NCBI GenBank assembly: GCA_022701365.1
Contig: JAKUHH010000290.1
Coordinates: 434,001 to 498,000, forward strand
Direction: 5' to 3'
DNA length: 64,000 nucleotides
Origin: Mycocentrospora acerina
Taxonomy: Eukaryota > Ascomycota > Dothideomycetes > Pleosporales
Shown here in pieces: positions 1 through 11,491 of the stretch. The position numbers and the translations under genes were made by a program. Every line of letters starts with the position of its first letter. The first letter of the stretch is position 1. The notes below the pieces were generated by a model. It had not been told where the DNA came from and did not search any database. It saw nothing but the letters and a program-made list of their open reading frames with translations.

Positions 1-1764
1 CAAAGGCAAAGGCAAATAAAGCATTGCGCAATGCATTCCTTTCCGTCGGGGAAGGGGGGGGGGCTGGCTAGACAGACGCCGTTTCGTGTCAAAGGTTCAG
101 CCTGGCGGTGAATGGTGTTTAGGTTACGCGTCAATAAATGCTAGGCTAGTGGGAGGGGGGAGGGCAGAGGGTAGCCTGGCAGGGCTGCATGAACGGCATG
201 TCCGTTTGGGGGAGGGGGGCGCTAGTGTGTGTGTAGTGGCTGGATGCGGTGGTTGTTGCGGGGGGAGGGGAAGGAAAAGGGTTCTTGGAGCGAGGTGGTG
301 GGGGCGAATGAAAGGTGTTTGTTGCGTGTTATGTGAGGATGGAGCTGGGTTTGGTTGGCGGGGTATGGAGGGAGCTGAAGGGATGGATATGCAAAAGGTG
401 TAGAGTAAGTTGGTTGGTGGGAGTGATGGAGGCAGTGTTCTGGAAAGAGGGATTATTGTTGGCTGGTTTAGCGTGGAGCTGGAAGGCGCCTAGCTGAGGT
501 CAGACTGAGCTAGTTGTTATTGTATGCGATGTAGTTTTTTCAGCAGCGCGTGCCTGTTTTCGACAGTAGGCAGGCAACCGGTTTTTTGAGTTTGGTGAGT
601 GGTTTCAGCATTATTTGCTGCCTAGTTGTAGTCATGTTATGTCATCTCAAGTCAAGTCAAATCAATTCAAATCAAGCAAAGCCGTCTTGACAACCATGCT
701 AATGCTTTGATGTGGAGACTGATACGACTCCGTACCTCCACTGACATTCTTTCCCTTTGCGTTATTTCCGCAAACACTATAAGATTAGATGTTCCCTATT
801 ATCAGTGTCTGCGCTTTTATCTTCACAACACAAGCGTGTTACGAGCTCTCTCGCGAAGATTGCAGAGCAAGCGTGAGCAGACAACCGTATATTCTTCACA
901 GCGCGGGCATGCTGATAGATCGTCAAACCCTTCACACATGATGCGCAGAACCAAACTTGCTTTTCGGCGACTTGTTTGCGTTTTATCAAAGGAGATAATT
1001 TCCACTGCGAGGTGTGGCGGAAGTCGATGCTGATCAGCGCTGCGCATGACGAATACAGTAGCGAAAGATGCAGCAGTTGCAAGAACACGAACATGAACAT
1101 GCACTTGGACTCTTCCACAAAATCACAACATACCGATTGATATATATTTTCCTCGTAGGGACATGTATGTGTATATATATATAGAGGCAGCCACGCGTTG
1201 TGCAAGCGCACGCTCCCCCCTCCACTCCGGTCAAGCCAACACGAAGCCAGCGAGCAAACGTTCCCCATGGCAAATACGAGCTTACAGCCGGTCTTCCAGC
1301 CAGCCAGCCAATCACAGGCGGGGGCGTCTAAGAATAAAACATTGAATTGGCTCGAAGAGGGAAAGAAGCGATTAGTCATGTGATGAGTAGCTCAGGAGGT
1401 GGTCCTATTGAGGGTAGCTAGGGGCGATGATGATGCGTCTGTTAGTAGGGTAGGGCAGTCATGCGTGCGTGCGTGCCGTATTGATAATGACGCCCACGCT
1501 CTGCCGTTGCTTTTGCTCTTGTTCTTGACGACCTTGCTTGCCATTCCAACCACTCGTTTACTCTCACTCACTTGCAATTCGACTCTCCATTGCATTGCAT
1601 TGTATTGCATCGCACGCTCGCTCCAAAACAACAACAACGACGTCATTAACAACGACGACAATCTACAAATTGACAATCTACTATAACACCACCACCATCA
1701 CCACCAACAATAACAATAACAACACTCGACTACCCTAATCCCAACCACAACCACAACAACAACC
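1..1764. other. Intergenic region, no supported gene
   Basis: No open frame here has a recognisable product, signal peptide or exon structure; the open frames overlap on both strands and are low complexity. The first 310 bases are strongly G-rich on the + strand, with runs such as the one at 151-171 that fit the G-quadruplex pattern. Around 640-675 there is a degenerate CAAGT/CAAAT repeat. The last 130 bases before 1765 are CA-rich (CAACAAC, CCACCAC), as is common in 5' leaders of fungal genes, and probably belong to the leader of the gene starting at 1765. Confidence 0.5.
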
Positions 1765-2223
1765 ATGCACTTCACCCTCACCTCATCCACCTTCTTCCTC
1801 CTCCTCACCCTCTCCACCGCCCAATCAACCACCTCCAACCTCGCGGCCTTCCCCTCCCTCACCCAAGACCTCGCCTCCAACCTCGCATCCACAGCCTACG
1901 GCTCAGGCTTCGAAACGCTATCAGGAACACGGACCACCGTTTTCGCCACCTCGTCGCTCGGTTCAGCCTCGGGATCTGCTTCTTCTTCAGCTGCTTCGTC
2001 ATCAGCGTCAGGATCAGCGGCGCAGAGTTCCAGCGCGAGGAGCGCGTCTTCCTCTGCTTCTGCTTCTGCTTCTGCTTCGTCGGCGGCGGCGAGTCAGAGC
2101 TCGAGGGCGAGTTCGTCGGCAAGTGCGGCGGCGAGTACGGGTGCGGCGGCGATGGTGACGGGGTATAGGGGGATGGTTGTTGGAGGGGTGGTTGTTGGTG
2201 CGATGGGGGGGTTGTTTGTTTGA
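1765..2223 (+). CDS. Small secreted Ser/Ala-rich GPI-anchored cell-surface protein
   Basis: Single-exon gene for 152 residues. Residues 1-20 form a signal peptide (MHF followed by a Leu-rich core, cleavage probably after LSTAQS). Residues 70-130 are almost only Ser and Ala, a typical O-mannosylated stalk. The last 25 residues are hydrophobic (VVGGVVVGAMGGLFV at the end), preceded by small residues, as expected of a GPI attachment signal. Such proteins sit in the fungal plasma membrane or wall and usually lack enzymatic domains. The start is chosen because it gives a clean signal peptide right after a CA-rich leader. The stalk is encoded by near-repetitive TCT/GCT/GCG codons, so its length may vary between strains. 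I do not recognise an orthologue. Confidence 0.72.
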   Translation: MHFTLTSSTFFLLLTLSTAQSTTSNLAAFPSLTQDLASNLASTAYGSGFETLSGTRTTVFATSSLGSASGSASSSAASSSASGSAAQSSSARSASSSASASASASSAAASQSSRASSSASAAASTGAAAMVTGYRGMVVGGVVVGAMGGLFV

Positions 2224-2970
2224 GGGGTTGATGGAGGGAGAGAAGGAAGGAAGGAAGGAAGGAAGGAGAGAAGGTTCTTTGACTAAATTGAGGGGTGTGG
2301 GTGGTGTAAATAAGGCGGGAGGGGTTTGATTAATTGATTGTTTGGTTGATTGATTTCTTCCCACTAATTGAGCGATTGCTTGTTTGTTTGAGTGATTATT
2401 ATTGGGTGGTTTGCTCATCGATTGAGTTGATGATTGATTGATTCTTTGGTTGATTGACTGGTTAAACGGTTATTTTACTCAACGTCTTTCATTGAGAGTC
2501 AATGCCATTCATTAAGAAACTCAACAGTCGATTATGATTGATATTGTAATCCCATCAATCAAGGGGTATTTCCATGTCAGGGAGTATTAAAAAGGTCAAG
2601 GAGTATAAAAAAAGGTCAAAGAGTATAAAAAAGGTCAAAGAGTATAAAAAAGGTCAAAGAGTGTAAAAAGAGGGGCAGCAATCCAACTTCATCACATGGC
2701 ATCACATGTCAACATCAAGGCACAAGTAAAGAGCATGTATTGAAATTCGTGACCAACCGCCGTCTATACTGTACAGAAGGTACAAAATACATGAGGCTGA
2801 TATCTTGCACCATCATCACCACCACTACCACCACCACCATGACCATGACCATCAACTGTTGCTGTTGCTGCTGCTGCCATTTCCCGTCACCTCGGCGGCT
2901 GTATTGTCAGCCTGCGTCGGGAGGCGGTATATTAGATGCATGCGAATAAAAGGACGTGTGTGTGAGGGGC
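2224..2970. other. Convergent intergenic region with simple repeats
   Basis: This lies between the 3' ends of the GPI-anchored protein and ATP synthase subunit e. It holds a (GGAA)n run near 2245-2265, a stretch of degenerate TTGATTGATT repeats (2325-2460), the 19-20 bp tandem repeat listed separately, and (ACC)n/(CAT)n/(CTG)n triplet runs at 2808-2880. No gene is supported. Confidence 0.5.
2581..2671. repeat. Tandem repeat, about 19-20 bp unit, 5 copies
   Basis: Units of the form AGAGTATAAAAAAGGTCAA follow each other about five times, with one- or two-base differences (GGAGTATT in the first copy, GAGTGTAAAAAG in the last). The third and fourth copies are identical. It is a minisatellite in an untranslated region, with no sign of coding. 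Confidence 0.85.
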
Positions 2971-3511
2971 TCATTTGCTATCCGTGATGCCCAGAATGGT
3001 GTTGAGGTCGGCGTTTGGGTCATTGGGGTCGGCCTTGGCTGTGGGGAATTGTCAGCGTACTGGTCTCGTGAGATGGATGGATGGACAGCCGTTGGAATGG
3101 CAAGCTTTTTTTCTAATGGGAAAAAAAAGAAAGCTAGCCAACGACCATCAAAGACGTACCGCCAGATGCGGGCTTTGGCTGTTCCGAGGGATGTGTCTTT
3201 GCCCACTCCTCCTTGGCCTGCCTGATCAACGACTGGTGGTGCTCGTATTTCTTGTTCTCAGCCTGCAGCTTCTCGCGGGCGGATATGGAGAGTTGGTGGT
3301 AGGCGCCGTAGAAGACACCAAAGCCGAGAGCGGACCAGCGGAGGACCTAGTGGAGAGGGAGTCAGCATGCATGTGAGCACGGGGGCAGCATCGGGCGGGA
3401 GGGGTTGTTGTGGGCAGCAGCAGCGTCAGGCGGGAGGGGGTGTTGGCGGGCAGGGCAGGGGCATTGGCGGGTGCGAGGGAAGCGTACATTGACGCCGACG
3501 GAGGTAGACAT
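2971..3511 (-). CDS. ATP21: Mitochondrial F1Fo ATP synthase subunit e
   Basis: Three exons (3511-3488, 3346-3160, 3038-2971) give 92 residues, the usual size for subunit e (yeast Atp21/Tim11). The protein starts MSTSVGVN and crosses the first intron into VLRWSALGFGVFYGAYHQL. This holds one membrane segment with the GxxxG dimerisation motif (GVFYG), followed by a charged helix (AREKLQAENKKYEHH) and an acidic C-terminus. Subunit e sits in the inner mitochondrial membrane. By family knowledge it pairs with subunit g, drives dimerisation of ATP synthase and shapes cristae. All three junctions keep frame with GT-AG sites (donors GTACGC and GTACGT). It faces the dynein intermediate chain gene across about 500 bp. 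Confidence 0.9.
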
Positions 3512-4018
3512 GGCGAGGGCGGTGGGTGCGAGGACGTGGGCGGGCGCGTGTCGAGGGGCGGCGTGTCCAATGGCAGAGGCAAGCGGGCGAGGGACGGCGA
3601 TGGATGGATTGGCGAGGGCCGGGCGAGGAGGCAGCGGCGTCGGGCGTGGGAATGGGCAGTCGAGTTGTTGCTGGGCTGCGGTCGCGCAAGATTTCGATTC
3701 GGTCGGCATGAACCGGTCCCTGGGAGGGCTTGGCGGCCTGTTGATGCGCGGCGGGCACTCGACCACGCGTGGACGCTCGACGACGCCGGGCACGCCTGGA
3801 CGACTGCACGCCTGGACGACCGCCGACGAAGCTGGACGGCCCTCGACACAGCCTGCCCTCGCTGCCCTCGCTGCCCTGCACGTGCCCGACCCTCGACTGT
3901 CCTGCCGCACTCGCACGTCCAAGCTGCCTGAGCTGGAGCTGCCACCACTGCCACCACGCCCACGCCCACGCCCACGGCACCCTCCCCACCACGCGCTGCC
4001 ACCGACTCCCACCCCGCC
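3512..4018. promoter_or_regulatory. Divergent promoter region between subunit e and dynein intermediate chain
   Basis: The 507 bp between the two start codons is very GC-rich, with repeated GGACGAC/GCCTGGACGAC motifs around 3770-3840 and (CCCACG)n at 3958-3977. Several long open frames run across it on both strands, but they carry no domain and exist because the DNA is GC-rich and stop-poor. Its role as a shared promoter is inferred from the divergent layout only. Confidence 0.5.
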
Positions 4019-6325
4019 ATGGAGTCGACCATGCAGCAGCGCCGCGAGGAAATCCTTGCCAAAAAGGCCAAGCTCGCCGAGCTGAAGCGCCAGCGCGAGC
4101 TCCGCAAGGCCGACGCTGCAAGCCGCCAGTCTGCCAGCGCCAGTCCGCTGGGCGAAGTGCGATGAGCCCTCACACCACACACACATACTCTCTCTCTCAC
4201 ATGCACACCACGCACACGACGCCCCAGCACCCCGCCCAGCACCCCGCTGACCACCCCCCCGCAGGTCCTCGCGCCCACGCCCCGCCGCAGCGAAGACCTC
4301 GACCGCCGCGCCGACATCAACACCCTCATCAACAGCATCATTGGCGAGAGCCGCCCCAACTCGACCCAGCCAGGCTCCCCAGCCGGCGGCCGCCTCACCC
4401 GCCCCACCTCCGTCGTCAGTACCGGCCAGCTCAGCAGCGACAATGAGGGCCCACCGCCCTTCCACGCCCTCTCCGCCATGGTCGACCACGGCGTGCAGAC
4501 GCTGTCCATTGGGCCCCTGGCCACCGTCTACGAGTTCGACGGCCATGTCACTGCCGACGTGTCCAAGGAGAAGGAGATCATCACATACAGCAAGGGCGTC
4601 CAGGCGAGCATCGACTGGAGCCCCTCCAGGTCACGCGATTCGCCTGGGAGCGACACGGAGCGCGAGACCAGCCCCACACGCTCGCCCAAGAGCAAGAGGC
4701 TGAGTCGCCGGCAAAAGGAAAAGGATGACGAGATCCGTGCCCAGCTGCGTAGAGAGATCGAGGAGGAGCTTAAGGCCGCCGAACATACGCCCCACGACGG
4801 TGCTGTCCCTGCGAGCCTAGACGAGAACTTCCCCTTCAAGACGTTGACGGACGAGGAGCTGGCGGCTGTGGAGAATTCCGACGAGTTTATTGGCTTCATC
4901 GAGCGGAGCACAAAGGTCCTGGAGAGGGCCCTCGACCAACAGCTCGAGTACGATATCCTCGCAGACTACGCCCTCGGCGGCCCCGACCTCGACGACGACG
5001 ATGAGGGCTACGGCTCTAGTGGTGGTAAAAAGGGCAGGCGCATAAAGGAGGTTGCACAGTTCTGGGACGAGCGGTGGAGCAAAAAGAGGATGATTTCAGA
5101 CCTGGGCTTTTCCACAAAGGTAGCAGCAGCACTACCCATTTGATTTTTTATAAACATCTGCTGACATGCTCGACAGTTTCCAGAACTCGTCCTGGCCTCG
5201 TACACCAAGAATCCATCTGCTCCACACGACCCAGATGGTCTTATCCAGGTCTGGAACCTCCACATGCACGACCGCCCCGAATACATTTTCCACGCCCAGT
5301 CAGACATCCTCACAGCAAAGTTCTCGCCCTTCCACCCCAATCTCATCATTGGCGGTGCCTACTCGGGCCAAGTCCTACTCTGGGATACGCGCGCAAAGTC
5401 GTCTCCCGTTCAAAAGACACCACTCACCGGCTCTGGCCACACGCATCCCGTCTATTCCATCGACATTGTCGGTACTCAAAATGCAAACAACATCATCTCC
5501 TGCTCGACCGACGGTGTCGTCTGCGGCTGGACCGTCGACATGCTTTCGCAACCCCAGGAATTCCTCGAGCTCACCTCTCCACCTCCAGCCAAGACAGACG
5601 ACATGGCAGTGACGTGCATTGCCTTTCCCCAATCCGACCCAACCTACTTCCTCGCTGGCACAGAAGAAGGCTCCATCTATCCCTGCCATCGCTACGACCG
5701 AGCCGGTGCAAAAGCTGGTGTTGACGGCCGCGTGAAATATGCTGGCCACGCTGCACCCGTCATGAGTCTCGACTTCCACCCCGCCAAAGGTCAAATCGAT
5801 CTCGGCGATCTCGTCCTTTCCTCAAGTGTAGACTGGAGTGTCAAGCTCTGGAAAGTGCGTCCTCCAGCGGCCACGGGCACAGCTGCTGCCACACTCCCTG
5901 GGACTGTGCAACAAGTAACCCCTGTTCTGGACATTTCACGCGAAGATCTCGTCTATGACGTACGCTGGTCACCTGTCAAACCCTCCGTCTTTGCCCTCGT
6001 CGACGGCGCCGGTTCCCTCGAAGTCTGGGATCTAAACCGCGACGTCGAAGTCCCCGTCCAGAGCGTCAAGCCCAGCGACAACAAGCGCGGTGCCTTTTCC
6101 GGTCTACCAACGGGCGGGGGCGTCATGAGCCGCAGTCTAAACAAGTTGGCCTGGGAACGAAACGAGGGTCGACGTATTGCTGTTGGCGGCATGGATGGCG
6201 TTGTCACCGTGTTTGAAGTCGGGCAGGAACTGGGTGGTGTAGAGACGAGAGGCGAAGAGTGGAGCGGCATCAAGAGGCTGATTGGGAGATTGGAGGGTGT
6301 AGGCGAAGGTGTGAATGGGAAGTAG
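4019..6325 (+). CDS. nudI: Cytoplasmic dynein intermediate chain (WD-repeat)
   Basis: Three exons (4019-4156, 4265-5119, 5177-6325) encode 713 residues, typical of dynein-1 intermediate chains. Residues 1-35 form a highly charged coiled coil (MQQRREEILAKKAKLAELKR), which in this family binds dynactin p150 and NudE. A disordered middle follows with HGVQTLSIG, which could be a light-chain binding site, and an Arg/Glu-rich helix (RRQKEKDDEIRAQLRREIEE). The C-terminal half is a WD beta-propeller (for example DPDGLIQVWNLHMHDRPEY, WDTRAKSSPVQKTP and SSSVDWSVKLWKVRP). The protein holds the dynein heavy chain and links the motor to dynactin for minus-end transport and nuclear positioning in hyphae. 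The symbol is by analogy with Aspergillus nudI. Both introns keep phase 0. Confidence 0.92.
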
Positions 6326-7304
6326 TTTATACTTTTGTTATTGTGTGAGAATGGAAGAAGAGGAGGAGTGGTTGTAAAGCGTAGCAAGTAATGTTTGTTA
6401 TGCATGAGAGATGGATGGATGGATGGATGGATTACCCAAACTTTTTCTTTTCACCTGCATTGTATTGTATTTATTTGTATTGCATTGCATTGCATACCAT
6501 GTCTTGCTTGCATCTAGCGAAATCGGAGTATCATATCTCCTTCCTTTTAACTTGGATTGGCGTCTGTTTGTATTAGTTGGTCATGACGGGTTGGGATGAG
6601 GGTACTGTCTTTTAGATGTTCCCGACTATGAATATAGGTAATTGTAGCTATGTCCTATTTTTTTGGAAAGTAAACAAGCCGGCTTTTCAGTGAGTGGGAG
6701 AGTGAGAGAGTGAGAGAGTGAGAGAGTAAGCAAGTAAAATACCATTCTTCTTTTTACTTGTATACATACTTATGCACTGGAATTTTTTATTTTTACACCT
6801 TTTTGTTTACACCTATTTGGTTTTTTAGCTACCTACCTACTTACCTACCCACCAATGATTAACTATACATAAAACACTCACATGTACATACACCCACCGA
6901 TTCCTTCTTCTTCTCACCCCCTTCCTCTATCCGTAATGCAGTGATGCTGTGATATACACTGTATAACTTTCCTCTCCTCTCCTAACCACACAAAACAACC
7001 CAAAAAATCCCTCGTCAAGAGAGAAAGAAAGAAAAAGTTCATACAATGCATAGAGGATAGAGGACGAATAGAGCCAAGAAAAAAAAGAGAGAGAGAAGGA
7101 GTTGGTTACTCCCTCTTACACGACCAAACAAACAAACATCATTTCGAATGAAGTAGTTAAAATCAGATGGACGGATGAACGAATGGGTAGGGAATAAGTA
7201 GAGGAGAGTAGAGGAAATAAAATGAAAATGTACTGGAGAGATGGACGAATGGCATGATGTTTGAAAAATAATTAAAACAAGTAGATAGACGTGCCAGAGA
7301 AAGA
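6326..7304. other. Convergent intergenic region with microsatellites
   Basis: This is 3' flank of the dynein intermediate chain gene. It contains (ATGG)n at 6410-6431, (TGAGAGAG)n at 6690-6728 and ACCTACCTACTTACC runs near 6830-6850. The sequence is AT-rich and has stops in all frames over short distances. I see no gene. Confidence 0.5.
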
Positions 7305-8167
7305 AAGAAGAAGAAGAAGAAGAAGAAGAAGAAGAAGAAGAAGAAGAAGAAGAAGAAGAAGAAGAAGAAGAAGAAGAAGAAGAAGAAGAAGAAGAAGAAG
7401 AAGAAGAAGAAGAAGAAGAAGAAGAAGAAGAAGAAGAAGAAGAAGAAGAAGAAGAAGAAGAAGAAGAAGAAGAAGAAGAAGAAGAAGAAGAAGAAGAAGA
7501 AGAAGAAGAAGAAGAAGAAGAAGAAGAAGAAGAAGAAGAAGAAGAAGAAGAAGAAGAAGAAGAAGAAGAAGAAGAAGAAGAAGAAGAAGAAGAAGAAGAA
7601 GAAGAAGAAGAAGAAGAAGAAGAAGAAGAAGAAGAAGAAGAAGAAGAAGAAGAAGAAGAAGAAGAAGAAGAAGAAGAAGAAGAAGAAGAAGAAGAAGAAG
7701 AAGAAGAAGAAGAAGAAGAAGAAGAAGAAGAAGAAGAAGAAGAAGAAGAAGAAGAAGAAGAAGAAGAAGAAGAAGAAGAAGAAGAAGAAGAAGAAGAAGA
7801 AGAAGAAGAAGAAGAAGAAGAAGAAGAAGAAGAAGAAGAAGAAGAAGAAGAAGAAGAAGAAGAAGAAGAAGAAGAAGAAGAAGAAGAAGAAGAAGAAGAA
7901 GAAGAAGAAGAAGAAGAAGAAGAAGAAGAAGAAGAAGAAGAAGAAGAAGAAGAAGAAGAAGAAGAAGAAGAAGAAGAAGAAGAAGAAGAAGAAGAAGAAG
8001 AAGAAGAAGAAGAAGAAGAAGAAGAAGAAGAAGAAGAAGAAGAAGAAGAAGAAGAAGAAGAAGAAGAAGAAGAAGAAGAAGAAGAAGAAGAAGAAGAAGA
8101 AGAAGAAGAAGAAGAAGAAGAAGAAGAAGAAGAAGAAGAAGAAGAAGAAGAAGAAGAAGAAGAAGAA
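7305..8167 (+). repeat. Perfect (GAA)n trinucleotide tract, about 863 bp, about 288 units
   Basis: From 7305 to 8167 the sequence is AAG repeated without a single interruption. It is entered from an imperfect AAAGAAAG lead-in and left through AATAAGAAGAGATAA. The homopurine:homopyrimidine tract creates long artificial open frames of poly-Arg, poly-Lys/Glu, poly-Ser or poly-Phe, none of them real genes. It lies between the 3' ends of the dynein intermediate chain and Dnm1 genes, about 1 kb from the first and 0.6 kb from the second. Its length suggests a long-read assembly, so the exact unit number may carry error. Confidence 0.97.
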
Positions 8168-8781
8168 TAAGAAGAGATAATCAATCACAAGTTTTGAGTA
8201 TGACTTTGATAGTTTTTTATTTCTTTCTTTCTTTCTTTCTTCTCCTTCTTCCCTGTCGTGAGGGGATTTTCTAATCACATGGCTGGAAAAGAATAAATAC
8301 ACAAATGGATAGACAACTACAGAATAAGTTGAAGATGTAAAAAGATGATTATTTCAATGAAGGAAAAACAAGTATATCAGTGCATGTTTTAGTTTTACTT
8401 AGTAAATATTTAAATACTTACTTACGTATATAACACTGAAGATATCTTAATTCCTACCCATCTCCCTACGTACCTAATTATTATCGATCATTCATACATG
8501 CAAACACACACATCTCTCCTCAGACCTCAAAGTATGTCAAGAAAGAGAAAAACAAGAATGCAAAAACACATGTATTCAATCAATTACCCCGCCCTCAGCC
8601 CACCTCCAACAAATAAAATTAAGCAGCATAAAAGACATCACTACCACCCACATCAATCAAGTCATGTCCCTGAAAAATATGACAACAATAAATAAAGCCT
8701 CGGATTCATACAATTGCTCTCTCTCTTTCACAAACACACACAACACTATATCAATGTACACTGTATATTCCTTCATCACTC
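8168..8781. other. Intergenic region, 3' flank of Dnm1
   Basis: AT-rich sequence with short (TTTC)n and TACTTACTTACG runs. No gene is supported. It probably contains the 3' untranslated region of the dynamin gene. Confidence 0.45.
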
Positions 8782-11491
8782 TTACAATACCTCGCCCACA
8801 ATCTTGGCCGCTTCCTTGTACGTCTTGAGCAGCTTCTCGCACTTTTCACGCTCCGCCTTGATCGTGTCGTCCTCGTACAAGAGCTCCTCAAACAGTGTGT
8901 CCTTGTACAGCGAGCTGACCAGCCGGTTTTGCACTCCATCCTTGGAGTGGTTGACCAACAGATGCATAATTGCCTTGGGTACTTGGTCGGCAATTGTTTC
9001 CCGCACAATGTTAAAGTATGACGAAATGAGACGGCGGATGAGTTCCGTTTCAAGGGCTTCGCGTTCGGTAAGTGCAGGTGCCGACTCGGGATCAGAAGGC
9101 TAGCACATTCAGTTAGTCAAACGTAAGGGTAGTAGTAGTGGAAGAAGAAGGAGAGGAGAAGAGAAGAAATTGATGCAAACTTACAAAGCCACCTTCATAT
9201 GTATCCCGAATAGGACTCATAGGAACATCCTCCTCATCCTCATCAGGCATCATGGTCAGAATGTGGGCAGGTTGCCGGGTGTCTCCTCTCCGGATGCTCT
9301 GGGCAAAGCTAGGCTCAACATTCTGGCTAACATGTCGGCTACCAGGCCGGTTGTCTGATGTGGAGGGCGTGGGACTTGGGGGCACAGCACCGTCCTTGCC
9401 AAAAAAGTAGTTCAAAAAGCTGTCTCGTGCAGGTCCAGACTGACCAGACTGGCCAGATGGTGGAGGCGATCGTGTGCGAGTATTGAGTGCGCCTAGGGTA
9501 CCGTGAGAACCATTCATGAGGCGTCCAATTGCTGGTGACATACTGCGGCTTGCTTGTGATTGGTGTTTCCGTAATGGGAGGTGTTTGTCCCCTGGGGCTT
9601 CCAGTTCCTCGACGCCTTCTGGTGCCTCGGCGCCATTCAAGCCATTGAGTTCCTTTATTCTCCTCTTCTCTCGCTTCTTCTTCTCCGCGTCCATGGCAAT
9701 CTTCTTCTCCCTCTGCTCCTTGTCGCTAATCACCGAAGACATGGCAGCGGCTGCTCCAAGGAAGTTGGGGTGGTTAGTGTTGATGTACGCACGTTGAATG
9801 TCAATCAGCGAAGCAACATAAGTGGAACATGGCCCGAGTTGTTCTCGCAAGAGGTCAGACACCACCTCAATCAGCTTTCCTTGTAGTCTGGGGTATCTCG
9901 TCAATTCTGTCGAGCCACAGGTGTGGCATATCTTGATCAGTTCCTCGTAAACGAGCTCTACGCAACGCTGACTCGGTATCTCCAACAGCTTGATCTGGGG
10001 TTTCACGAGCAGGTCAAAAGCCAACTCGGGAACGAACAAGCTAGGCCGAGGGCCAGTGGAGTTGCGGATTGCTGTGCGAATGTCAAGGACGGAAAGGTTT
10101 ATTGTTGGGTCTACCTGTTCCAAGGAATTGCCAAAAACAGAGTTGAAAATGTAGTAAATCCTGGCACCGCCGCACAGTTCTTTTGTCGAGATTTCAGTAG
10201 AGGTACCGTCAATGGAGGAGATGAAGGAAGAGGCGAAGCGGGTCATGAGTTGGAGGATGAGCGAGCCGCGGTGCTCCCTGCCAGTAAAGGCAACATCACC
10301 GTAGCTTGCAAGCTCCTGCTGCGTCTGCCCCATGAGAGTATTTAAGCGAGCCTTGATGTCGGGCAGGCGATCGCGAATGTGAGCCATGAGGGTCTGGTTG
10401 AGGCTCTTTGCCAGGAACTGAGTGCCGCATCGGTTCGCCATGTTTCTGTAGGCTGGGTGGTGCCTGAAGAAGTCTCGCTCTGATTGCAGAGCGTCATGGA
10501 GCGACTTGCTGCCCTGGATGTCCTGCTGCGAGCGGTTGACGATACCAATGAAGCCAAGCTTCAGAGGGTAGACGCGTCCCGAAAGAATGTCCATGGCGTT
10601 TGTGCCGTGGTCCATGAGATCGAGCTTGGTGAGGACACCAATTGTCCTCTTGCCCATGGGGTCGACATGTCGGGCAAGCTTCAGGGCTTCCGAGTTGACA
10701 AGGTCGACGTTGGCGGGCGAGACGGCGAGGATGACACTGTTGGGCTTGGCAATGTACTCTGTGATGAGGTTGCGCGTCTGCTTCTCAATGTCGGTGGGCT
10801 GGTCGCCAATGGGCACCTGCAGCGGGTTAGCACGTGTCTGGGGGAGCCAGGCATGGCACGCACCTTGGTCAAGCCGGGCAAGTCGACCAGCGTCAAGCTG
10901 AGGACGTGTGGCGAGTAGATTTTCAGGTTGATGGGCTGGCGGTTGATGCCCTTGTTGTTTCCTGCTATCCTCGCCGTCTCGGCCTCGATCTCGCGCCTGA
11001 CCTCGGCGAAGTCGTAGAACCTGCGGCCGGGGATGTGCAGGAACTCGCCCCACTCCTGCTGGCCCGCGACGCTGGCGGGGGTGTGTGGCACGTGAACCTC
11101 GTCGTCTTCGTCGGCGTCCTCGCGCTCGCTGGGCAGGTTGATGAGCTGGAGGATGAGCGGCCGCCGCGTCACGATGCCATTGCCTCTGGGCAGAAAGTCT
11201 CTGCCGACAATGTTCTCGAGCACCGACGACTTGCCAGCCGACTGCGATCCTACGACGACCTGCGAAAGTCAGCATTGCGGCGCGGGCGAGGGGCAGCGTG
11301 GGCGAGGGCGAGGGCGAGGGCGGGGACTAGATGGTGCGCAGTGCTGTGGTGGTGTGTGGCTGTTGCGCCAGGCCGGGGAGGACGCAACGTACAATCTGGG
11401 GCAGGTCAAGGGAATCATTTCCAATTGTGTTGAAGACCAGGTCCTGCAGCCTGTTGACAATGTTGAGCAGCTCCTCTCCCAGCGCGGCCAT
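8782..11491 (-). CDS. DNM1: Dynamin-related GTPase Dnm1 (mitochondrial and peroxisomal fission)
   Basis: Four exons (11491-11393, 11259-10864, 10816-9185, 9099-8782) give 814 residues. The start MAALGEELLNIVNRLQDLVF and LPQI at the end of exon 1 join VVVGSQSAGKSSVLENIVGR, the G1 loop. Further GTPase motifs are LVDLPGLTK (G3) and TKLDLMDHG (G4). The stalk follows, then a long variable insert rich in Ser/Pro, and the GTPase effector domain in the last exon (RRLISSYFNIVRETIADQVP). The start and the long insert match Dnm1/DRP1 of filamentous fungi better than Vps1. The protein assembles on mitochondria and peroxisomes and constricts them, using GTP. All introns have GT-AG ends and keep frame. A continuous open frame reads through the 46 bp intron 10817-10863 region upstream, but there it is out of frame with the family sequence. 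Confidence 0.93.

Noticed and set aside
777..1379. 200-codon minus-strand open frame
   Set aside because: No domain or splice support, and it is interleaved with open frames on both strands of similar quality.
3226..4546. Two minus-strand open frames of about 400 codons over the subunit e / dynein promoter
   Set aside because: They overlap each other and real exons, have biased composition from GC-rich DNA, and carry no domain. Only small parts coincide with true exons of subunit e.
7039..8302. Open frames of 327-381 codons coding poly-Ser, poly-Phe or poly-Arg
   Set aside because: They are translations of the (GAA)n tract in different frames, not genes.
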